DNA of 42,286 nt from an uncultured Prevotellaceae bacterium (GTDB taxonomy: Bacteria > Bacteroidota > Bacteroidia > Bacteroidales > Bacteroidaceae): positions 1 through 42,286 of the forward strand of contig CACYJV010000029.1 of assembly GCA_902774815.1 (NCBI GenBank), given 5' to 3'. Under the pieces are notes generated by a model, which saw only the letters and a list, made by a program, of their open reading frames with translations, was not told where the DNA came from and ran no database searches. Of the stretch, positions 1 to 6,527 are shown piece after piece (within the stretch, counting starts at the first letter, position 1; every line of letters begins with the position of its first letter). A program made the position numbers and the translations under genes.

Positions 1-318
1 GATAGCACCGTCCATCTGAGCAGCACCAGTTACCATGTTCTTCACATAGTCGGCGTGTCCCGGGCAGTCAACGTGAGCATAGTGACGCTTCTCGGTCTCA
101 TACTCAACGTGAGCGGTGTTAATAGTGATACCGCGCTCCTTCTCTTCAGGAGCGTTGTCGATCTGGTCGAAAGACTTGATCTTACCCTCGTTACCAGCAA
201 CGCGCTTCGAAAGCACGAGCGTGATAGCGGCGGTCAGAGTGGTCTTACCATGGTCAACGTGACCGATGGTTCCGATGTTCACGTGCGGTTTGGTACGCAC
301 AAAGGTTTCTTTTGCCAT
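1..318 (-). CDS. tuf: Elongation factor Tu, N-terminal part (runs off the window)
   Basis: EF-Tu brings aminoacyl-tRNA to the ribosome as a GTP complex. The minus-strand reading frame starts with ATG at 318 and stays open to base 1, giving 106 residues. The start reads [20 protein letters not shown], followed by the P-loop GHVDHGKT, the switch I region with RGITIN, and the DCPGHADY box (G3), all diagnostic of EF-Tu. Only the first part of the GTPase domain is present; the rest lies beyond the left edge. It follows four tRNA genes on the same strand and is probably co-transcribed with them from the promoter at 915-945. Very high confidence. Confidence 0.98.
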   Translation of the reverse strand, partial: MAKETFVRTKPHVNIGTIGHVDHGKTTLTAAITLVLSKRVAGNEGKIKSFDQIDNAPEEKERGITINTAHVEYETEKRHYAHVDCPGHADYVKNMVTGAAQMDGAI

Positions 319-408
319 AGCTTTTACTTGTAATTATAATGTTGTTGAATAATCTTTAGTTATTCTTCGGCTTTCTCTCTTTGGTTAAAGTTCCAGAACG
401 AAGAAGAG

Positions 409-480
<72 letters not shown>

Positions 481-489
481 AAAACTTTG

Positions 490-562
490 AGCGGAAAACG
501 GGGCTCAAACCCGCGACCCCCAGCTTGGAAGGCTAGTGCTCTATCAACTGAGCTATTTCCGC
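490..562 (-). tRNA. tRNA-Gly (anticodon TCC)
   Basis: The reverse complement has acceptor stem GCGGAAA pairing with TTTCCGC, D-arm AGCTCAGTTGATAGAGC, anticodon loop CTTCCAA (anticodon TCC) closed by CTAGC/GCTGG with one G-U pair, and T-arm GGTTTGAGCCC. CCA is not encoded. Confidence 0.95.
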
Positions 563-656
563 ATTTCGGCAAAAGTGGCTTGTTCGGACAGCCCTTCCCT
601 TCAGGAAAAACCTTCGAGTGCGGGCCTCACCGAATACGCCTTTACTTCCACTGGAG

Positions 657-739
657 TGGGTGGTGATGGATTCGAACCACCGAAGTCGAAAGACAACAGA
701 TTTACAGTCTGCCCCATTTGGCCACTCTGGAAACCACCC
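657..739 (-). tRNA. tRNA-Tyr (anticodon GTA)
   Basis: A type II tRNA of about 83 nt with a long variable arm. The acceptor stem is GGGTGGT/ACCACCC, and the anticodon arm CAGACTGTAAATCTG carries GTA. The T-arm contains GGTTCGAATCC. CCA is not encoded. Confidence 0.95.
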
Positions 740-786
740 AACATTTTGTCTACTTCAGTCCTTGCTGATCTCCGGTCGCCTTGGCG

Positions 787-860
787 AGCCTCTTGTCGGA
801 TTCGAACCAACGACCCCGAGATTACAAATCACGTGCTCTGGCCAACTGAGCTAAAGAGGC
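787..860 (-). tRNA. tRNA-Thr (anticodon TGT)
   Basis: The acceptor stem is GCCTCTT pairing with AAGAGGC, and the anticodon loop TTTGTAA carries TGT. The anticodon stem CGTGA/TCTCG contains a central T-T mismatch, but the rest of the cloverleaf is regular. CCA is not encoded. It is the first tRNA of the cluster, directly downstream of the promoter at 915-945. Confidence 0.93.
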
Positions 861-914
861 AAATCCTTGCAGCCGTCAGGCATCGCAATTTTAGGACGTG
901 TCGTAAAACGGCTG

Positions 915-945
915 CAAAGATACGACTTATTTTTTAATCTGCAAA
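915..945 (-). promoter_or_regulatory. Promoter of the tRNA-tuf operon
   Basis: On the minus strand TTTG (942-945) is followed after exactly 19 nt by TATCTTTG (915-922). This matches the Bacteroidetes consensus TTTG-N19/21-TAnnTTTG. It points at the tRNA cluster, about 55 nt upstream of the first tRNA. An 8-bp inverted repeat (869-876 with 908-915, GCAGCCGT/ACGGCTGC) spans the leader between promoter and tRNA. Confidence 0.8.
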
Positions 946-962
946 ACTTTTTCGACTTTTTT

Positions 963-1262
963 TTATTTATTCCTCAATTTTTCCTTGAATTTAGTGAGTT
1001 GGACCTTCATAGCGTCCACACACTGGTCTACTCCTTCCTCGAAAGTGTCGCAGGTTTTCTCGACGAACAACTTAGTGCCAGGGACGCTTACCGTGAGGCT
1101 TGTCTCCTTGTTCATGGCTGTTGCTGGCTTGACGACCTTCAGCTGTACTTCAGCCGACTGTATTTCCTCGAATGTCTTTTCGAGTTTGCTCACTTTCTTG
1201 TCAACAAACGCCTGCAGTTTGTCTGTGGCGTCGAATTTGATAGCCTGAATTTTAATTTCCAT
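963..1262 (-). CDS. hpf: Ribosome hibernation-promoting factor (HPF/RaiA type, short form)
   Basis: A 99-residue protein of the HPF/YfiA family, which binds the 30S decoding centre of idle ribosomes and blocks tRNA and mRNA sites. The start MEIKIQAIKFDATDKLQAFV and the segment FEEGVDQCVDAMKVQLTKFKEKL fit the beta-alpha-beta-beta-beta-alpha fold, and the length matches the short form without the dimerisation tail of long HPF. Unusually for this phylum, a perfect AGGAGG (1268-1273) lies 5 nt before the ATG. It sits between xerC and the tRNA-tuf operon on the same strand. The exact subclass (HPF versus RaiA) is not settled. Confidence 0.92.
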   Translation of the reverse strand: MEIKIQAIKFDATDKLQAFVDKKVSKLEKTFEEIQSAEVQLKVVKPATAMNKETSLTVSVPGTKLFVEKTCDTFEEGVDQCVDAMKVQLTKFKEKLRNK

Positions 1263-1267
1263 AAGTA

Positions 1268-1273
1268 CCTCCT
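1268..1273 (-). promoter_or_regulatory. Consensus Shine-Dalgarno site of the hibernation factor
   Basis: On the minus strand AGGAGG is separated from the ATG at 1262 by 5 nt. Most genes in this window show no such site, consistent with weak Shine-Dalgarno use in Bacteroidetes, so this one stands out and fixes the start. Confidence 0.8.
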
Positions 1274-1379
1274 GTTTTTAAAGGTTTGTAGTTCATTATT
1301 ATGGTTAACGGTCTACAGGAGACGCGTGCAACGGCAACGACGTTCCCATCTGACCGAACATTAAGCGTCATCGTGCGAC

Positions 1380-2273
1380 TCAGGTTTCACGAGGGTGGGC
1401 TTTGGCGTATGCCTGACGCAACTGCTCGAAGGTAGTATGAGTGTAAATCTCCGTTGTGGAGAGTTTTGAGTGGCCAAGCAACTTCTTCACACTCTCAATA
1501 CCCGCTTCATGATTGAGCATAGCTGTCGCAAAGGTGTGCCGCAACACATGAGGAGTACGCTTCTTCAGGGTACTTACACGGGAGAGATGGTGTCTCACCT
1601 CGTCGCGCACTTGCTGACTGTTCATACGGACTCCTTTTGCAGTGAGGAAAACGGCAGAATCTTTCCGTTCCACTTCTGCGTCGCGTCGTGCCATGTAGAC
1701 ACGCAGCGCCTCGGAAAGTTCAGTTCCGAAGGGAAGAATACGCTGCTTGTCACCCTTACCAGTCACCTTCAATTGCTGCTCTGCAAAATCCACATCGGCA
1801 TCATCGAGTCCGATGAGTTCCGAGAGTCGGATGCCAGTTGAATAAAATAGTAATATAATGGTACGCGCGCGCACATCAATATATCTATCCTCCCACATCT
1901 GCTCGTCGAGAAGAGTGTTCATTTCTTTCTCGCGCAGATATTGCGGCAACACTTTCTGGCATTTCGGCCCACTGACAGCATGAGCGGGATCACGGCTGAC
2001 ATAGCCTCGAGACAAAGCAAAACGATAAAGGGAACGCACCGCGCTCAGTCTTCTGTTGACCGAGGTGGCAGTGTTTCCTTTATCCATCATGCTCTCCATC
2101 CAGTCACGGATGACGTCCGAGTCTACCGACTCCCACGAGAGCTGACCATCCAGATTTTTGAAGAAAGCCTCGAACGACTTCAAGTCGTCTGCATAGGCTC
2201 TCACCGTGCGTTCAGAGCGGTTGCGTTCGTATTGCAGGTAGTCCAGAAAGTCCTCTATCTTCATGGTTGCCAT
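1380..2273 (-). CDS. xerC: Tyrosine recombinase of XerC/XerD type
   Basis: A 297-residue site-specific recombinase, likely acting at dif to resolve chromosome dimers. An N-terminal SAM-like DNA-binding domain (about 4-90) precedes the catalytic domain. The full active-site set is visible: Arg149 (STGIRLSE), Lys173 (TGKGDKQR), His242 and Arg245 (HVLRH), His268 (LGHSK) and Tyr277 (EIYTHT). Translation could start at Met1 or Met4. It lies between rpsU and the hibernation factor on the same strand. The housekeeping context and standard length argue for a Xer protein and not an integrase of a mobile element; XerC versus XerD cannot be decided by eye. Confidence 0.93.
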   Translation of the reverse strand: MATMKIEDFLDYLQYERNRSERTVRAYADDLKSFEAFFKNLDGQLSWESVDSDVIRDWMESMMDKGNTATSVNRRLSAVRSLYRFALSRGYVSRDPAHAVSGPKCQKVLPQYLREKEMNTLLDEQMWEDRYIDVRARTIILLFYSTGIRLSELIGLDDADVDFAEQQLKVTGKGDKQRILPFGTELSEALRVYMARRDAEVERKDSAVFLTAKGVRMNSQQVRDEVRHHLSRVSTLKKRTPHVLRHTFATAMLNHEAGIESVKKLLGHSKLSTTEIYTHTTFEQLRQAYAKAHPRET

Positions 2274-2295
2274 CAGTCAATTCTGTATTTGGCAA

Positions 2296-2327
2296 CTAAG
2301 TTACAGAAAAAAAACCGAACCACCAAA
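2296..2327 (-). promoter_or_regulatory. Likely promoter of xerC
   Basis: On the minus strand TTTG (2324-2327), a 20-nt spacer and TAACTTAG (2296-2303) give a one-mismatch fit to the Bacteroidetes promoter consensus, ending about 22 nt before the xerC start. Confidence 0.5.
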
Positions 2328-2344
2328 TTTTCGGAGGAATATTT

Positions 2345-2539
2345 TTACAATTCCTCGTTCTGGCGCAACTTCTGCACGTAGATGGCGTGTTCCATCTTCA
2401 GGCGCTTCAGCACAGAGGGCTTGTTGTACTGCTGACGCTTGCGCAGTTCTTTCACCACGCCGGTCTTCTCGTACTTTCTCTTGAACTTCTTCAGTGCTCT
2501 TTCGATGTTCTCGCCTTCTTTAACAGGTACAATAATCAT
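2345..2539 (-). CDS. rpsU: 30S ribosomal protein S21
   Basis: A 64-residue basic protein of the small ribosomal subunit. The start MIIVPVKEGENIERALKKFK and the following RKYEKTGVVKELRKRQQYNKPS are the typical S21 signature. The length is normal. It is preceded by a strong consensus promoter (2629-2660) and followed by xerC. Confidence 0.97.
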   Translation of the reverse strand: MIIVPVKEGENIERALKKFKRKYEKTGVVKELRKRQQYNKPSVLKRLKMEHAIYVQKLRQNEEL

Positions 2540-2628
2540 GTTACTTTTTAGGATCTTTTAATTGTTATACTTTGTTTAAAAATGTTCTATTTCAATGCCT
2601 TCAGGACAGTAGCCACGAAAAGCGGATG

Positions 2629-2660
2629 CAAAGTTACTGCTATTTTTCGAAATGGCCAAA
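2629..2660 (-). promoter_or_regulatory. Promoter of rpsU
   Basis: On the minus strand TTTG (2657-2660), a 20-nt spacer and TAACTTTG (2629-2636) are a perfect match to the Bacteroidetes sigma-A type consensus. The predicted 5' untranslated region is roughly 80 nt. Confidence 0.8.
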
Positions 2661-2784
2661 TTTTTCTAAGGTTTTTCAACTTCAAATGCCGAAAATTGGA
2701 GTTTTTACCCTATCAGACGCACGATGAACGGATGCGAATGCAGCCATTTCAATTCATTAACACACACCATTTAGGTAACTATCT

Positions 2785-2829
2785 TGCACTGGCAGGATGA
2801 CTAATATGCACTGGCAGGACATCTGCCAG
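2785..2829. repeat. 13-bp direct repeat plus hairpin in the rpsU-galactanase gap
   Basis: The sequence TGCACTGGCAGGA occurs at 2785-2797 and 2807-2819 (22-bp period). The second copy is part of a perfect hairpin, CTGGCAG (2811-2817) with CTGCCAG (2823-2829). No T-run follows on either strand. The rest of the 405-bp gap (2540-2944) holds the rpsU promoter and, near the galactanase stop, a 9-bp inverted repeat (2897-2905 with 2923-2931) that might act as a weak terminator. I see no gene in it. Confidence 0.6.
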
Positions 2830-2944
2830 ATACAGGTATCAGCATTACCAAATAGTGGAAAAGAGTTCACCAACTATATAGTAATGGGAATAGGTAAAAT
2901 AATGTAACACCAGATAGATGACACATTATTTACAGCTTCAGGTG

Positions 2945-4303
2945 CTACTTGACGACGTATTTGCGTCCATCTATGATGTAGATACCTTTCGACAGAGTGG
3001 AAATTCCTACTCCTGTCCCCGAACTTAAAGGAAGGGAAGTGGAGATTCTTCGCCCACTGAGATCATAAACGACACCATGAGCAGAATTCTGATTGCCTGC
3101 CATGGATGGATCATCGATGCCTGTATCTTCAGGCAGGAATGCCTTCAACTCGGCCAATGCCGGCAAGGCACGCCCTGTCTCATTGTCGAAAAGAGAGGCG
3201 TTGTACCAACCATCAGTGACGCGTTTAGTATTCCAGTCGAGACCGTACTCATTGGCTTCGGGCCACCACCAGTAGAGTCCATCAACCGACTTGTGCTTGT
3301 TAAGCATCTCTACAAGGTCGGCGGCGAACTTACGCTGACCTTCGTCAGTGGCCGGCCACATACCTGTAGTGTTGTACTTGGCATCCGATGGAAACCACTT
3401 GTGGTAGTAGCCAGTCTCTACTATTTGAATGGACTTCGTTGGATAGTCAGCTTCAAGTGAATTGATGACACCCTCGAGTGTAGCAAGATAGCCATGGAAG
3501 TAAGGATAGTAGGAAATGCCAATGACATCATAATCGTCGGTGTAAGCCTTCAACGTTTTGTAGAAATTAGTAACATTCTGCGACTTACTCATCTCAGTCT
3601 GTATGACGATTTTTGCATCGGGACAAACCTCACGACAACCACGAATACCAGCCTTCAGGTAGCGAGCGAAGTTGGCAAAGGTACCACTACCATAGTTTCC
3701 ACCATCTGGGTAGCAATGGCCAGTAGGCCAAAGCATACCATACGTAATCTCGTTGCCAGGCTGAATGAAGTCGGGAGCAGCCCCTGCCTCAACAAGTGTG
3801 CGGAGAGCACTTACTGTGTAGTCGTAGAGTTGCTGTTCGAGGGTGGCGGGATCAGAAGACGTCCATGCCGACGGAGTACTATGCTGACCGGGATCGGTCC
3901 ACGTGTCGCTATAGTGGAAGTCAAGCATGAACCGCAGTCCAGCCTCCTTGACACGTCGACCAAGTGCAGCCACATAATCGAGGTCCTGACAAACGCCCTC
4001 ACCTTGATGGGTAGTAGAAGCTTTGGAAGGATCAACAAAGAGGCGAACCCGCATGCTGTTCCATCCCTGTTGTTTGAAGAAGCTGAGCATGTCACTAATA
4101 GGCTGTCCTTCGAGGGTCATGTAGTTAGCGCCATGATCCTCGTATTTGCTGAGTAACGAGATGTCGCCACCGAGGCACTTAGCACTACCCTGCCCCATCG
4201 AAAGGAGCGGGAAAAGGAAGAATGCAAATAAAATACCCCAACCTCTCCTCCAATGAGAGGAGAGAGATGGGGCAAAAAGTTTCGTGAAATGATCTTTCAT
4301 CAT
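2945..4303 (-). CDS. GH53 endo-beta-1,4-galactanase, secreted, with C-terminal sorting tail
   Basis: A 452-residue enzyme predicted to cut beta-1,4-galactan side chains of pectin (arabinogalactan type I). A signal peptide covers about residues 1-38. The GH53 domain runs from about 43 to 390, with the acid/base Glu185 in the QPGNE motif and the nucleophile Glu296 in IVETGYY. After the catalytic domain comes a linker and a tail with VYDLSGRRI and KGIYIIDGRKYVVK, the kind of C-terminal secretion/sorting tail seen in Prevotella exported enzymes. It is the last gene of the susC operon, 35 nt after the amylase. A degraded palindromic element lies inside the signal peptide (4236-4272) and a PLSSGTGVG-like stretch lies near residue 425. 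A galactanase in a starch operon is unusual. Confidence 0.9.
   Translation of the reverse strand: MMKDHFTKLFAPSLSSHWRRGWGILFAFFLFPLLSMGQGSAKCLGGDISLLSKYEDHGANYMTLEGQPISDMLSFFKQQGWNSMRVRLFVDPSKASTTHQGEGVCQDLDYVAALGRRVKEAGLRFMLDFHYSDTWTDPGQHSTPSAWTSSDPATLEQQLYDYTVSALRTLVEAGAAPDFIQPGNEITYGMLWPTGHCYPDGGNYGSGTFANFARYLKAGIRGCREVCPDAKIVIQTEMSKSQNVTNFYKTLKAYTDDYDVIGISYYPYFHGYLATLEGVINSLEADYPTKSIQIVETGYYHKWFPSDAKYNTTGMWPATDEGQRKFAADLVEMLNKHKSVDGLYWWWPEANEYGLDWNTKRVTDGWYNASLFDNETGRALPALAELKAFLPEDTGIDDPSMAGNQNSAHGVVYDLSGRRISTSLPLSSGTGVGISTLSKGIYIIDGRKYVVK
4236..4272. repeat. Near-palindromic element inside the galactanase signal peptide
   Basis: A 37-bp nearly self-complementary sequence starts CCCCAACCTCTCC and ends GGAGAGAGATGGGG. 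It encodes APSLSSHWRRGWG in the signal peptide. It resembles the GGGGAGGG-type palindromes that recur in Prevotella-type genomes and often read as PLSSGEGRG-like peptides. That family link is inference. Confidence 0.5.
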
Positions 4304-4338
4304 CGTGTTTTATTATATTTGACAGACATTACATCTGG

Positions 4339-6432
4339 TCATTTAATGACAACTTTCTTGCCATTGACGATGTAAATGCCCTTTGACAATTGTCCCTTAT
4401 CGGAAACCTTACGTCCTTGCAGATCGAAGATACCCATAACGGCATTGTAGTTTGTCGACTGTGAATTCTCCAACAGTTCAATGGCATTCACCTCGTTCAC
4501 AAGGTTCTTACCACCAGACTGAGATGCGGAAATCTCGAAGAAGGTGTCAGCTGAGACGCCCTCGATATCGACAGTCTGTGGTGATCCACTGCCCGTGGAG
4601 AACACAAAGTTGACATAATCCTCAGGACTGTTGATGGTGTAGGTCTTGGCAAACCATTGCTTTCCGTCAACGGTAGTCTTCGTCGACACACGGTCGCCAG
4701 GCCACGAACTATTGGTCGGCGTGTGAGTACCATCGCCTCCCCACGTCCAGAAGTTCACGCTAGTCCAGCCCACTTGGTCGGTGTTGACGTAGACGGTGAT
4801 TTGGTAAGGCTCGAAAGATGCCACTTCATATTGGCGAGTGATGACCTTTGTAACGGCACCCCCCACGAGCAGACCGACGCTGAGAGTGGTCTTTCCCGCA
4901 GAAATATCGATAGTCGTACCACTGCTGACACGCTTTCCATTGCTGGCCGAGGGTGTTGACCCGTCGGTAGTGTAGACAAGTTGTGCATCGGCCGATGCGC
5001 TGACAGCGGTAAGCGTAGCCTTTTGGCTTCCGTTATAGGAGCCTGAAGGCAGGTCTACCCAGGGTGTTTCCATCGAGGGAGAGAGGTAGTAAGCATACTT
5101 GTAACCAGAGAGAACACGAACCCACTGTCCGTTGGGCTGATAACTAGCAGCACCAGGTCCAACGGCACAGAGCAACTGACCTTCTGTGCCTGTAGTGCGC
5201 ACGACATAGTAGTCTTTCGTTGATGCGAAGTTAAGCGTGGCGCTTTCGTTGTGGATGCCGGCAGCCTTGCGAACTTCAATCATAGCCTTCAACTGCTGCT
5301 TGTATGCCTGCCAGTGGGTAAGGAAAATGCAAGGAGTACCCGGCATGGCCAGCAGATAGGCATTGGCAGCAAGCGTATCCTTGCGGATGGGATCCTGTTC
5401 GGCATTTGAACGGCGCTCGGTGTCGTGGTTTTCGACGAAGGTCACTGCATAGCGACGATAGGCTGCACTCTGCACATTTGTGGAGATAAGCGGCCAATTT
5501 CCATCGTTCTGTTTGCCAAGAGCCGACCAGTCTCCTTGGTTGATGGCATTGCGCACTGTGTAGCGGAACTGGAAGTCGAAGGCTGCCGAGGTCTTGCCAG
5601 TGGCATCAATCCAGTTGCGAATGGTGTTGGTCCCATCCCAACATTCGCCGACGCTATAGGTAGGATTGGACGACTCATTGTAGAGTTTGGTGTATGAACC
5701 GCTATAACCCTTCACCATATCGTAGCGGAAACCCACGTAGCCAAGGTCATTAAGCAGCATGTCAAGATAGGCTTTCACATTGTTCTGCACGTTTTGACTC
5801 TTATGATCGAGATCGCGCATGCCGCCCCAACCCTCGCCGGTGTCGTTGTTTGACGACAACGAATAGCCGTTCTGCGATGCCCATGTACGGGTAGCACCAC
5901 CGTCGTCGTCGGCACAGATATCGGTAGACAGCATCTGATAGGTCACGCCCTTATAAGTTTCAGCAGGAAAATCAACCCAGTTGGAAACATTCTTTCGATG
6001 GTTGATAACCACGTCGGCAATGGTTCCAATGCCATTGTCTTTGAAAGCCTTGATGAGCGAACGCAGTTCCTGCTCGGTACCGAACGACGAGTTGTAGTTG
6101 CTGAACCAATAGAGATCGTCGTAGCCCATCGATTGTCCGCCGCAGTTGGCACTCTGTGGCAACCATACTAGGTCGAAGTACTGTCCTAGCTCAGCGGCCT
6201 GCTTTTGCAAATTGGTCCACTTCGTGGCATCAAAGCTGTCCCAATAGAATCCTTGAAGCATCACGCCCTTGTACTGCGAAGGCCATCCATCGACTGCAGA
6301 TGCGGTGCCCCACCCCAGTCCACCACAAAGCGGAAGGGAGAACAAGAGTGCACAAAATCCTCGTCTCAACGAGGTCGAAGCGACAAGGCTGGACAGAAAT
6401 TGTTTAAAGGTAAAGGTTCTTTTCATATTCAT
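4339..6432 (-). CDS. GH13 alpha-amylase with starch-binding module and sorting tail
   Basis: A predicted extracellular alpha-amylase of 697 residues. The start at 6432 (MNMKRTF) is preferred over the longer frame from 6471, which would begin inside a hairpin. A signal peptide (about 1-46) precedes the catalytic barrel (about 50-460), with nucleophile Asp238 (GFRYD), acid Glu263 (VGECWDG) and Asp337 (VENHD). Then come a chitobiase-C-like beta domain (about 460-535, VYTTDGSTPS) and a CBM26-like starch-binding module (about 544-625, VNFWTWGGDG). The last residues (GIFDLQGRKV, KGIYIVNGKKVVIK) form a type IX-like sorting tail. There is no lipobox, unlike SusG. Two hairpins separate it from the upstream susF-like gene. 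Confidence 0.92.
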   Translation of the reverse strand: MNMKRTFTFKQFLSSLVASTSLRRGFCALLFSLPLCGGLGWGTASAVDGWPSQYKGVMLQGFYWDSFDATKWTNLQKQAAELGQYFDLVWLPQSANCGGQSMGYDDLYWFSNYNSSFGTEQELRSLIKAFKDNGIGTIADVVINHRKNVSNWVDFPAETYKGVTYQMLSTDICADDDGGATRTWASQNGYSLSSNNDTGEGWGGMRDLDHKSQNVQNNVKAYLDMLLNDLGYVGFRYDMVKGYSGSYTKLYNESSNPTYSVGECWDGTNTIRNWIDATGKTSAAFDFQFRYTVRNAINQGDWSALGKQNDGNWPLISTNVQSAAYRRYAVTFVENHDTERRSNAEQDPIRKDTLAANAYLLAMPGTPCIFLTHWQAYKQQLKAMIEVRKAAGIHNESATLNFASTKDYYVVRTTGTEGQLLCAVGPGAASYQPNGQWVRVLSGYKYAYYLSPSMETPWVDLPSGSYNGSQKATLTAVSASADAQLVYTTDGSTPSASNGKRVSSGTTIDISAGKTTLSVGLLVGGAVTKVITRQYEVASFEPYQITVYVNTDQVGWTSVNFWTWGGDGTHTPTNSSWPGDRVSTKTTVDGKQWFAKTYTINSPEDYVNFVFSTGSGSPQTVDIEGVSADTFFEISASQSGGKNLVNEVNAIELLENSQSTNYNAVMGIFDLQGRKVSDKGQLSKGIYIVNGKKVVIK

Positions 6433-6455
6433 TTGGTTTATGGGAGAAAAGAATA

Positions 6456-6520
6456 GGCGGAGGGGCACCAACGTGTGGTCCCTCTCCGCCCGATTTCATT
6501 CATAGGCTCGCGCGAGCCTA
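6456..6520 (-). promoter_or_regulatory. Two hairpins between the susF-like gene and the amylase
   Basis: Right after the susF-like stop there is a perfect 18-bp palindrome (6503-6520, TAGGCTCGCGCGAGCCTA). Closer to the amylase there is a 15-bp stem with two mismatches (6456-6470 with 6476-6490, 5-nt loop), followed on the minus strand by the T-rich TATTCTTTTCTCC. They sit in the only large gap (95 nt) of the operon. A partial terminator or mRNA-stabilising role is inferred. Confidence 0.65.
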
Positions 6521-6527
6521 AAAGAAA

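Noticed and set aside
536-937. Plus-strand open frames across the tRNA cluster
   Set aside because: They read the reverse complement of three folded tRNA genes and the promoter region; not coding.
1380-2273. Recombinase as sign of an integrative element
   Set aside because: The protein has Xer length and motifs and sits among housekeeping genes; no attachment-site duplication or cargo genes are seen.
6433-6471. Longer amylase start at 6471
   Set aside because: The extra codons begin inside a hairpin and put a non-signal-like segment before the signal peptide.
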